Shown piece by piece: positions 1 through 6,179 of a DNA stretch of 7,897 nucleotides (position 1 is the stretch's first letter; each line of letters begins with the position of its first letter). A model generated the notes under the pieces. The model did no database searches, was not told the DNA's origin, and was given only the letters and a program-made list of their open reading frames with translations. This stretch comes from Xanthobacteraceae bacterium. GTDB taxonomy: Bacteria > Pseudomonadota > Alphaproteobacteria > Rhizobiales > Xanthobacteraceae. A program made the position numbers and the translations under genes. The stretch spans positions 1-7,897 of the forward strand of contig JASHRR010000989.1 of NCBI GenBank assembly GCA_030037185.1. Direction: 5' to 3'.

Positions 1-230
1 GGATCCCGGAGGCCTCGCCTCGGCGATGCCTTCGACTGGTGGTCGCGACGTAGATTTCTCGAATTCGGCGAACGCCCCTTCCGATCAATGTTCTCCTTGA
101 TGGTAAGCCGATTCCGAATGCTGGTTTCTCATCTCGGGAACATGGCGATCGGGGCGGCCGTTGCCACAAATGACAGGCCCCAACCAAGTCGCGATCGGAA
201 CCATTCGGCCAACATCCTCCGGAGTGCATT
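1..230. other. Leader region, no supported gene
   Basis: The window opens with a BamHI site (GGATCC) and contains an EcoRI site (GAATTC) at about 60-65. The forward frame from base 1 is open up to the TGA at 232-234, which overlaps the ATG of the next gene. Its translation (for example FDWWSRRRFLEFGE) matches no family I recognise and its third-position composition is not convincing. It could be the last 77 codons of an upstream gene or chance. I see no clear sigma-70 promoter for the following gene. Confidence 0.3.
221..224 (+). promoter_or_regulatory. Ribosome binding site of the DJ-1/PfpI gene
   Basis: GGAG lies six bases before the ATG at 231. This spacing, together with the family-typical N-terminus MKVLTVLTS, fixes the start. 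Confidence 0.7.
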
Positions 231-914
231 ATGAAAGTCCTGACGGTTCTGACCTCCGACGATCAGCTCGGCAACACTGGCTCGCAAGACCGGCTTCTGG
301 CTGGAGGAAGTCGCCGCTCCGTACTACGTGTTCAAAGATGCAGGCGCCCAGATCACCTTGGCTCCCCCAAGGGCGGTCGCCCACCGCTCGATCCCAAGAG
401 TGAAGACCCCAGGTTCCAGACCGACATAACTCGTCGTTTCGAGAAGGACGCCGACGCCGAAGCACAGCTCGACAACACGGTGCGCCTCGAGGGCGTGAAG
501 CAGGAAGATTACGACACCGTCTTGTATCCGGGCGGCCATGGCCCAATGTGGGATCTCGCGGAAGACAAGAACTCGGTCAAGCTGATCGAATCTTTCGTTG
601 CTGCCGGCAAGTACATCGCGCTTGTCTGCCACGCGCCGGGTGCGCTGGGCCATGTCAACACCCCGAAGGGCAAGCCGCTTGTCGACGGCGAGAACGTGAC
701 CCGCTTCACTGACGGTGAGCAGGACGAGATGGGCCTAGCGAAGGTGGTGCCATTCCTCGTCGAGGACGAGTTGCTTGGCCTGGGCGCGACCTTCTCTAAG
801 GTCAAGGACGGGAGTGTTCACACGGTCAAGGACGGCCAGTTGATCACCGGCCAGAACCCGGCCTCTTCGGGCCCGACTGCCAAGCTTCTGATCGAGACCC
901 TGACGGCGAAATAG
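231..914 (+). CDS. DJ-1/PfpI family protein (type 1 glutamine amidotransferase-like), two compensating frameshifts
   Basis: The 227-codon frame begins with MKVLTVLTS and carries the nucleophile elbow ALVCHAPGAL (Cys133, His134), the glycine-rich YPGGHGPMWDL segment (99-109) and the C-terminal ITGQNPAS motif (205-212). These are hallmarks of the Hsp31-like branch of DJ-1/PfpI, cytosolic proteins linked to chaperone, protease or glyoxalase III/deglycase activity. Residues 18-44 as read (SQDRLLAGG...) do not fit the family. In the neighbouring frame the same DNA (about 283-362) gives the expected GFWLEEVAAPYYVF followed by KDAGAQITLA, including the conserved Glu pair. One extra T near 282 and one missing C near 362/363 explain both switches, and the length stays normal. 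As written the product would lose an active-site Glu. I infer sequencing slips or a recent lesion. A 132-base gap separates it from the monooxygenase, so cotranscription is possible but unproven. Confidence 0.88.
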   Translation: MKVLTVLTSDDQLGNTGSQDRLLAGGSRRSVLRVQRCRRPDHLGSPKGGRPPLDPKSEDPRFQTDITRRFEKDADAEAQLDNTVRLEGVKQEDYDTVLYPGGHGPMWDLAEDKNSVKLIESFVAAGKYIALVCHAPGALGHVNTPKGKPLVDGENVTRFTDGEQDEMGLAKVVPFLVEDELLGLGATFSKVKDGSVHTVKDGQLITGQNPASSGPTAKLLIETLTAK

Positions 915-1030
915 CCAGACTCTTGATGTTGCCGAGAATATCAATTCCGGCCGGCAAACCGACTATTTCGGCCGATACAGCGCCTTCCAAGAAGCGGTAC
1001 ACGTACAAAAATGACACGCGTTGAGGAATG

Positions 1031-1036
1031 GGAAGG
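1031..1036 (+). promoter_or_regulatory. Ribosome binding site of the monooxygenase
   Basis: GGAAGG sits ten bases before the ATG at 1047. The spacing is a little long, but the next in-frame methionine would remove the FAD-binding glycines, so 1047 is the supported start. Confidence 0.55.
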
Positions 1037-1046
1037 CTGACGGGTC

Positions 1047-2243
1047 ATGGGTGCATTGAACGTCGCGATTGTGGGGGCCGGCATCGGCGGGCTGACCGCA
1101 GCGATTGCGCTACGCAGGCGCGGAGTCAACGTGGCGGTATACGAGAAGGCGCATGAACTAAGGGAGTTGGGCGCCGGGGTCACCATCGGAGCGAACGGCG
1201 CGCGGGTCTACGACGGTCTTGGTCTTAGGGACTCCCTCGCCGCAATCGCCGGCAAAATCTCGACAATGACGTGGAAGACCTGGCGTAACGAGTCGCTCCC
1301 CGGGTACCGGCCGCGGTATCCCCTGGAACAGACATATCCGGTGCATCGGGCGGAATTCCAAAACATGCTGTTGACGGCGCTGCCGTCTGGCGTGGTCCAT
1401 CTCGGCTGCGCATGCGTGGCCGGGGTCGAGGATAGTGGGGGCGCACGGATCGACTTCGCCGACGGTTCGCAGGCCCGAGCAGACGTCCTGATCGGCGCCG
1501 ATGGTATCCACTCGGTGATCCGGACAGTGGTGGGCGACCAGACCGGGCCTGTTAGCGACGGGATCATGGCCTATCGCGGGCTCATCCCAGCCGCCCGTCT
1601 TGACGGGATCTACGACATGGGCACCTGGTCGATGTGGGTCGGGCCCGGGCAGAGCTTTCTGACATATCCGGTGTCGGCCGGAACGCTGCTGAACGTCGTT
1701 GGGTTGGTCCCGACGGACCTCGACGTTGAGGAGTCTTGGAGTGCGCCAGGCGATGTCGCCACACTGGCCGCAGCCTACGACCGCTGGGACATGCAGGTAC
1801 GACAGGTCATTGGGGCCATGGACCACACCTTCCGATGGGGCATCTACGACCGCACGCCGCTGACGACCTGGTCGACCGACCACATCACCCTACTGGGTGA
1901 CGCAGCCCACGCGGTGACACCGTACTTGGGACAGGGGGCCAACCAATCGGTCGAGGACGCAATCACTCTCGCGGTGCTGCTCCAGGACGCACAAGCCGCC
2001 GATGTTCCGACACGGTTGCGCCGCTACGAGGACCTCCGTATCAAACGGAATCGTCAAGTACACGACGGCGCTCGCGAGGTCGGGGCGCTGTACCGCTCGA
2101 CCGATTCGTCGCCGGACCAGCAAGCCGAACGCATCGTGGCTATCCAGGACGGACTGGAGCTCGAAACCTATGACGCCGAACACATCGCAAAGGATGCCCT
2201 GCGAGCTGGCGGAATATCGCCGAGGCGAGCACTGTCTCGTTGA
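1047..2243 (+). CDS. FAD-dependent monooxygenase, class A (salicylate/6-hydroxynicotinate hydroxylase type)
   Basis: This is an intact 398-aa flavoprotein. Residues 5-17 form the Rossmann fingerprint with GAGIGG (Gly10, 12, 15) and Glu33 at the end of beta-2 for the FAD ribose. Residues 149-159 (IGADGIHSVIR) are the DG motif that contacts FAD and NAD(P)H. Residues 282-304 hold the second FAD motif, LLGDAAHAVTPYLGQGANQS followed by VED. Family knowledge: such cytosolic single-component enzymes use NAD(P)H and O2 to hydroxylate aromatic or heteroaromatic rings. Length and motifs suit the salicylate 1-hydroxylase, 3-hydroxybenzoate 6-hydroxylase and 6-hydroxynicotinate 3-monooxygenase group. The substrate cannot be read from the sequence, and no ring-cleavage, transport or LysR-type regulator gene lies beside it, so no pathway can be assigned. 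The frame shows no lesion, unlike its upstream neighbour. It is preceded by the DJ-1/PfpI gene on the same strand and followed by a gene-poor stretch. Confidence 0.93.
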   Translation: MGALNVAIVGAGIGGLTAAIALRRRGVNVAVYEKAHELRELGAGVTIGANGARVYDGLGLRDSLAAIAGKISTMTWKTWRNESLPGYRPRYPLEQTYPVHRAEFQNMLLTALPSGVVHLGCACVAGVEDSGGARIDFADGSQARADVLIGADGIHSVIRTVVGDQTGPVSDGIMAYRGLIPAARLDGIYDMGTWSMWVGPGQSFLTYPVSAGTLLNVVGLVPTDLDVEESWSAPGDVATLAAAYDRWDMQVRQVIGAMDHTFRWGIYDRTPLTTWSTDHITLLGDAAHAVTPYLGQGANQSVEDAITLAVLLQDAQAADVPTRLRRYEDLRIKRNRQVHDGAREVGALYRSTDSSPDQQAERIVAIQDGLELETYDAEHIAKDALRAGGISPRRALSR

Positions 2244-2441
2244 TCGCGGTGAGACCGATAGGAGGCGTTGCGGAACCCACTGGCGCCGGCCCTGGAACTC
2301 CGACCAATCCGCGAGCCTGTCAGTTGCCATTCGCGCGGCCCCGCCCCGTGCATTTCCACGCACCCGGCGGTCTCGGCGCGCTCCATGGCCCTCTTGCACA
2401 CCGATGTCGCGCGTCCTGGCGCATCTATCGAAGCCCGAGAA

Positions 2442-2480
2442 CGGAATTTCTTTTGGAACCGGATTTTTTTGGAAATTCCG
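2442..2480. repeat. 9-bp perfect inverted repeat
   Basis: CGGAATTTC (2442-2450) and GAAATTCCG (2472-2480) are perfect reverse complements separated by 21 bases that include an uninterrupted run of seven T. It lies about 200 bases after the monooxygenase stop in an AT-richer pocket. It could be a weak terminator, a regulator site or chance. The T-run lies inside the loop rather than after the stem, which argues against a classical rho-independent terminator. Confidence 0.5.
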
Positions 2481-2568
2481 CAAATTGTCGGGTCGATATC
2501 GCGTACCACGACCCAGAAACGTTAAATGATTTACCAAGCTGGCGGCGGAGAGCGAGGGCGTAGCAGCC

Positions 2569-2586
2569 CGGTCACCACGATGACCG
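2569..2586. repeat. 6-bp inverted repeat
   Basis: CGGTCA, then CCACGA, then TGACCG: perfect six-base arms with a six-base spacer, just before the G-rich blocks at 2591-2630. Function unknown. Confidence 0.35.
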
Positions 2587-2959
2587 TGCGGGGGTCAAAA
2601 GGGCTCCCAATGCGGGGTGACGAAACGGGGATTGAGTAGGGGACAGACGACCACCGACGCTGGGGTGGTTTCCCGTGCTGACATGGCGTTGACACGCCAC
2701 GGTAAGCGATCAGCCTGCAACACATTCAAAAGATTGGCAACGTGAGAGCGATTGGAGCACCGATTTGCGGGTCGGTCGGACCGGGGTCCACCGCCTAATC
2801 GAGACCTCTTCAATGAATAGCCCAGGCGGCGGCGAGGCCAGCACCGTCGTGGCTGGTCGCGATCGCTCACCCCGCGGTCCGTGGTCAATGGTGGGAAAGG
2901 GTGCCCCTGTCTCTGATGGTCAGTGATCGATAGCCGTTTGCAGCTAGCGTCCGGTGGGC

Positions 2960-3352
2960 TCAGGAGCCCCTCCAATCGGTCGATTGGTCCGCCCCGAGGC
3001 TTGCCAGGAACACTCCCCCCGGCTTCAGCCAGCTCGCGATCCGCCGCAACGATTCTGCGTGCTCATCGCGTGGAACATGCGTAATCGAATAAAATGCGGC
3101 CACGGCGTCGAATGACTGGGGGGCAACCTGCACACGTGTCATGTCGGCGTGGATGAAATGCGCGTTTGAAGAATTCAATCGAGCTTATGATACTTGGCGC
3201 GCAGACCCATCGATCCCAACCACGTCGTGCCCACATTTCGCCAGCTTGCGCGCAATCGGGACACCTGAGCCACAACCAAGATCGAGAACACGAGATTTCG
3301 TCGGTATGAGGGTGATCAACTTTCCAAGCCATCGGTCGCGAACCAGTGCCTC
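2960..3352 (-). pseudogene. Truncated class I SAM-dependent methyltransferase with in-frame stop
   Basis: Read on the minus strand, the frame gives RDRWLGKL, then motif I VLDLGCGSGVP (SAM-binding glycines), then VVGIDGSARQV (end of beta-2, acidic Asp), then an in-frame TAA at 3187-3185. The same frame continues with NAHFIHADMT, FDAVAAFYSITHVPRDEHAE and LKPGGVFLASLGA, ending at DWRGS and TGA (2962-2960). This is the class I methyltransferase core. From recalled relatives a Leu is expected where the TAA stands, so a single T-to-A change in TTA would explain it. Another in-frame TGA lies at 3355-3353, and before it the frame still looks related (LRHGVAPARAT, from about 3388). No plausible ATG start is present. 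After DWRG the family normally continues for roughly 60 or more residues, and no frame supplies them, so the 3' end is truly missing. Substrate unknown. Confidence 0.85.
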
Positions 3353-3446
3353 TCATGTTGCCCGTGCCGGCGCGACTCCGTGCCTCAATTTACACCAAGC
3401 TCGCCTAAATTAAGCTTCGCCATGCCCCACTTGCGTGGCGGATCAC

Positions 3447-3728
3447 ATGATTGGCCTTGTTTGGGTGTTCTCGTTCGTCGCGTGCATCCCCCTATCCGGT
3501 TGGATTGCGGAACGCCGCGGCCGTTCTGTTAGGCTTTGGTGTTGGATGGGTTTCATCTTCGGCCCTATTGCACCCGTTGTCGTCGCTCTCCTTCCGGCGG
3601 CCCCGCCAAGCGGCTCTCCGCCGGCCGCACTCAATGGCAGCGGACTGTGGCGCCGGCCGCACGGGCAAGCCTCTGGCGAGCGCGGCGGGGGCCACACCCG
3701 CATTATCGCAATATGTGCCACGCCATAG
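3447..3728 (+). CDS. Small two-helix membrane protein, function unknown
   Basis: The 93-aa product starts [20 protein letters not shown] (first membrane segment, about residues 1-20). A basic loop with GRS follows, then a second segment [20 protein letters not shown] (about 32-51) and a Pro/Gly-rich tail. The pattern hydrophobic segment, GRS-x(3-5)-W, G-x(2)-FGP, ALLP is one I associate with small inner-membrane proteins of unknown role in alphaproteobacteria. A GTG at 3435 in the same frame would add MADH. No strong Shine-Dalgarno precedes either start (only GGCGG six to ten bases before 3447), so the start is uncertain. The tail after about residue 55 resembles nothing and may be non-native. 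The gene is convergent with the zinc-finger gene and ends 66 bases from it. Confidence 0.6.
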   Translation: MIGLVWVFSFVACIPLSGWIAERRGRSVRLWCWMGFIFGPIAPVVVALLPAAPPSGSPPAALNGSGLWRRPHGQASGERGGGHTRIIAICATP

Positions 3729-3794
3729 GTGCGAAAGTCGGACCGACACGGGCCGGCTCTCCAACCGGCCCGATTTCAGCGGTGGGAAACCCGT

Positions 3795-4495
3795 CTACTG
3801 CCGATGCTCGCCAAGCGCGGCCGCTGCAATGCTTACAGCGTCCTCGTATCGCTTCACCTCGCGTTGTGCCTTTTCCTGCATCCCGACTAGGTCTTCCCGC
3901 GTCATGTTCGTTGGGTTGCGGGGCGGCAGGCGGCGAGGCAGCGACGGCATATCGACATCCTCGCCTGCCGGCGCTTCGCGGTTCCACGTCGCAAGCCTGT
4001 GCTGAAAAATATTGCAAGGCAACGCGACTCCGCACCACACCTTTTCTGCCGCGCTCTACGTCATACGCGAGCCCTTCCGTGGACATCCCGCGAGCCAGCT
4101 CAAGTAGGGCGGGATAGGTCCGCCTCCCGCTCTCTTCGGTCCCCGTCATCAGCTGCAACAGTTCCTTGTCTTCGTCCGGATCGACAATGTCGGTGCACAG
4201 GTCAACGCACTCGTCGCAAATGAACACCGACGGTCCGGCCATCGGCCTACGCACCTCATGCTGGCTCTTGCTGCAGAACGAGCAGGAGAGGGTGTTTGGC
4301 GCAGGATCAGTCTACGCCCCGGCCGTGGTTGCAGGCGGTTCGGCGGCTTCGATCTTGGCGGACAGAATGTTCCAATTCTCGTAGCCGAACGCCTTCGCGA
4401 TCAGCTTCAGAGTTTCGCTATGTGTGGTTTCGATCGCCTTTGCTTTCAAGGCGCCGCGCAGAGAGCGCGCCATAGATTTCGCGTCGCGGAAACAT
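3795..4495 (-). pseudogene. Glyoxalase-superfamily/ClpX C4-type zinc finger fusion protein, broken in three places
   Basis: The reconstructed protein is about 233 aa. Residues about 1-50 form a helical 'glyoxalase superfamily' domain (FRDAKSMARSLRGALKAK, then FGYENWNILSAKIEAAE). A linker leads to a ClpX-type zinc finger, CSFC-x18-CDEC followed by VDLC, with [14 protein letters not shown] nearly as in ClpX. The C-terminal part is helical ([26 protein letters not shown], then [20 protein letters not shown]). No AAA+ domain is present, so it is not ClpX itself. The role is unknown: zinc binding and dimerisation or adaptor activity are guesses from ClpX. Breaks: (1) an AAGAGG ribosome site seven bases before ATG 4495-4493 supports that start, but one T too many at 4492-4490 throws the frame; (2) an in-frame TAG at 4314-4312 lies between the two domains; (3) a one-base slip near 4012 moves the frame between LALQ-type and [19 protein letters not shown] sequence. 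The stop TAG is at 3797-3795. Confidence 0.82.
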
Positions 4496-4848
4496 GAGAG
4501 CACCTCTTCATCGGCGAACGGAAAAGATCGGGGCGCGCATTGCCGACCCGTTCGCCAATGGCGATGGCGCGGAGAGAACTGATACGTTTTCCATCCCAAG
4601 AAGGGCGCAGGCGGCGGGTGTATCGACCCACCCACACAGTCGCGCGCGAAGGCGCCGCCCGTCAACCCCAACGATGCGCCACGACTATGGTATTTCGTCA
4701 AGTGCTGATATCCAATGAGCTGCTGATGGTGGACGCCGACCCTTCCGTCCAGGTAGGCCAACAACAGCCATCGCGACTGCGGAGGCGGCCCTTTCCCGTC
4801 TGCTCCCACTTCTTGGCACCGCTCCCAACCGCGCAGTTTGAAATCGGA
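4496..4848. other. 353-base region without a recognisable gene
   Basis: This lies between the zinc-finger gene start and the end of the acetyltransferase gene; both are on the minus strand, so it should hold the promoter of the zinc-finger gene. Minus-strand TTGACG around 4696-4701 resembles a -35 box, but no good -10 follows at 16-18 bases. The minus-strand frame of the N-terminal domain stays open back to 4809, but its translation (for example HHQQLIGYQHLTKYHSRGAS) fits no family I recognise. Confidence 0.45.
4503..4508 (-). promoter_or_regulatory. Ribosome binding site of the zinc-finger fusion gene
   Basis: Minus-strand AAGAGG, seven bases before the ATG at 4495-4493. It supports that ATG as the ancestral start even though the present frame breaks two codons later. 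Confidence 0.6.
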
Positions 4849-5415
4849 TTAGCTGCGCCAGTCAGTTTCGAGCAGCGCGAAGAGCATTTCGTCTTGCCAG
4901 GTCCCGCCCACGCGGAGATTGTCGCGCAGTAGGCCTTCGCTGCGGAACCCAAGTTTTTCGACCAGTTTCCGTGACGCAGTGTTGTCTGGCTGGATAAGGG
5001 CCTGCACTCGATGCAAGTGGAGTTCGGCGAAGCAGAAATCGAGCATCGCCGAGACCGCCTCGGTCGCGATGCCCTTCTGGTGGCGACCGGGATCGATCAT
5101 GTAGCCGATGGTCACCCGCTTATAGCGCATGTGGCCGTCATGATAATTGACCATACCGAAGCAGTGGTCGGTCTTGGCATCGGCCACAGCCCAAAACCGA
5201 TAGTAGGAAGGTGTGCAGTCTATGAACCTGCGCACGGCGCGCTCGGTCTCAATCCGCTTTGTGTGGACCGGATGGTTCCAGAAGCGCATCGCCTCATGGT
5301 TGGCGAAGCATCGGTGCATGGCTTCTGCATCCTCGTCACGGAACTGGCGCAGGCGAAGACGACGGGTTGAGAGTATCGGGTGCGGCGTGGATTTCTTTGC
5401 CATGTCGGGGCTCAT
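4849..5415 (-). CDS. GNAT N-acetyltransferase, RimJ/RimL type
   Basis: An intact 188-aa GNAT of the Acetyltransf_3 (RimJ/RimL) type. The N-terminus PILSTRRLRLRQFRDEDAEA is the standard opening strand and helix. Residues 104-117 (GYMIDPGRHQKGIATEA) contain the acetyl-CoA pyrophosphate loop Q/R-x-x-G-x-A. Residues 143-157 (PDNTASRKLVEKLGF) are motif B. GLLRDNLRVGGTWQDEMLFA is the typical C-terminal strand region. It transfers acetyl from acetyl-CoA to an amine. Family members modify ribosomal protein N-termini, other proteins or small molecules such as antibiotics, and the substrate here is not deducible. The start could be ATG 5415 (MSPDMAKK) or ATG 5403 (MAKK); neither has a strong ribosome site. 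The frame is open further upstream to 5664 without family similarity. A direct repeat lies just before the start. The reading frame of the broken GNAT upstream runs through the first 80 bases. Confidence 0.92.
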   Translation of the reverse strand: MSPDMAKKSTPHPILSTRRLRLRQFRDEDAEAMHRCFANHEAMRFWNHPVHTKRIETERAVRRFIDCTPSYYRFWAVADAKTDHCFGMVNYHDGHMRYKRVTIGYMIDPGRHQKGIATEAVSAMLDFCFAELHLHRVQALIQPDNTASRKLVEKLGFRSEGLLRDNLRVGGTWQDEMLFALLETDWRS

Positions 5416-5722
5416 ATGTATGGTGAAATAACCTATACGTGCCTGTCGATATCCGATACGGGTCCTTCGGCCGTGACAGTGCATTGACGCCGATAGCGTC
5501 GAAAGCTGGAAAGCCGATCTGCCACACGACAAACGCCACATCCCCGATTGGCGAACCCGACCAGGATTGTGTGTGGTCACGGGCAAAGCCCAGCCACTTG
5601 GAGCCGTAATTGGCATGGAAAAAGAGGGCGTGTGCGGTGTCAAAAACGTCGAACGGTCGCACATAGAGGCCGTAGCTAAGGTCTCGCCGCGTCAGGTCGG
5701 CAACTGGACCGACCGGACACCT
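5336..5722 (-). other. Read-through extension of the broken GNAT frame
   Basis: After the GNAT homology ends (FSLTCE, about 5723), the same minus-strand frame stays open for about 128 more codons to a stop at 5338-5336. It crosses the start of the next acetyltransferase gene by about 80 bases. Between about 5690 and 5470 the translation looks protein-like (YGLYVRPFDVFDTAHALFFH, later GDVAFVVWQIGFPAFDAIGV) with many C- or G-ending codons. I do not recognise it. It could be a remnant of another gene joined by deletion, a native extension, or chance in GC-rich DNA. Confidence 0.35.
5432..5460. repeat. Operator-like direct repeat before the GNAT start
   Basis: CCTATACG (5432-5439) and CCGATACG (5453-5460) repeat with 21 bases start to start, two helical turns, ending 17 bases upstream of the acetyltransferase ATG. 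Seven of eight positions match. This could be a regulator site or chance. Confidence 0.3.
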
Positions 5723-6081
5723 CTCGCACGTGAGAGAGAACCCCGCCCCAACCAAGCTCAAGCCTAATCGTGCGGCAAGCCCTTGAGATGCAATGTTGTC
5801 GAAAGTAGTGCCATAGAATGGCGTCGCGCCACTTGCCTGCACGGCCCGAGCCCAACCGGCAACCGCCTGCACACCTCCGGCAGTGTTTCGACGCCCGCCT
5901 CGTGAACCGTCTTAGCTGCGACGACACTCGTGCAGATCGTCACAGCTCGACCATCAGCGACCATCGGTAAAGCGACCGCCATGTCCGGCAACCATTCATC
6001 GAAGCCCCCGCGTAGAAGAGCAGCATTGCTTTCGACGATGTTGATGCAGGTCCCTTCGAACGCAAGTAAATCGGGGAAGCG
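5723..6081 (-). pseudogene. Broken GNAT N-acetyltransferase (FR47-like), CoA-binding loop deleted
   Basis: The minus strand reads FEGTCINIVESNAALLRGGF, then DEWLPDMAVALPMVADGRAV, TICTSVVAAKTVHEAGVETL and PE, ending near 5875 in one frame. It resumes in another frame from about 5872 as VQAVAGWARAVQASGATPFY and GTTFDNIASQGLAARLGLSL. These are the two halves of a GNAT of the FR47-like group, which normally reads GVET-x-P-x-(Y/F)RGRG-x-A between them. The Q/R-x-x-G-x-G/A loop that holds the acetyl-CoA pyrophosphate is missing and the frame changes at that point, so about 13-22 bases appear deleted. The 5' part is also lost: an in-frame TGA lies at 6084-6082, and the N-terminal domain expected in relatives cannot be followed upstream. 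The product cannot be an active acetyltransferase as written. Confidence 0.82.
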
Positions 6082-6179
6082 TCAAAGCTGACTTGCCCTC
6101 ATCGACGTCAGCCGGCCAACTGAAGAGAGGGCTGTTGGCGATCCATCGGTTATTTCCCCGCGCGCTCGATCCACAAGCG

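Larger units (their letters stand above)
2244..2959. other. 716-base region without a recognisable gene
   Basis: Open frames exist on both strands, but their translations are Arg/Pro/Ser-rich and resemble no family I know. The stretch holds a 9-bp inverted repeat (2442-2480), a 6-bp inverted repeat CGGTCA/TGACCG (2569-2586), another ACCACC/GGTGGT (2650-2669), and two related G-rich blocks (2591-2603 and 2614-2630). Methyltransferase homology begins abruptly at its right edge. This is compatible with the remains of a mobile element or a recombination scar. I recognise no transposase fragment, so that is inference only. Confidence 0.5.

Noticed and set aside
1..234. C-terminal end of an upstream gene in forward frame 1
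   Set aside because: The frame is open and overlaps the next ATG, but the translation matches nothing and codon bias is unconvincing.
1158..1883. Long minus-strand open frame (241 codons) opposite the monooxygenase
   Set aside because: It is antisense to a clearly recognised intact flavoprotein. Its translation is Arg/Pro/His-rich without family features, as expected for a shadow frame in GC-rich DNA.
2234..2255. GTCTC/GAGAC inverted repeat at the monooxygenase stop as a terminator
   Set aside because: Arms of only five bases, a long spacer and no following T-run make it too weak to call.
1890..2537. Minus-strand open frame of 215 codons across the end of the monooxygenase
   Set aside because: It overlaps the conserved C-terminal part of the monooxygenase, and the remainder shows no recognisable domain.
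2972..2987. CCAATCG-GT-CGATTGG near-palindrome as an operator or attachment site
   Set aside because: It falls within methyltransferase codons that fit the family (S-T-D-W region), so coding alone explains it. It is kept only as a remark on the truncation point.
3703..4254. Calling the zinc-finger gene clpX
   Set aside because: Only the C4 zinc finger is ClpX-like. No Walker A/B or other AAA+ motif is present, and the flanking domains belong to a different architecture.
4540..4932. Plus-strand open frame of 130 codons
   Set aside because: Its 3' part is antisense to the intact RimJ/RimL-type GNAT and the rest has no protein-like features or ribosome site.
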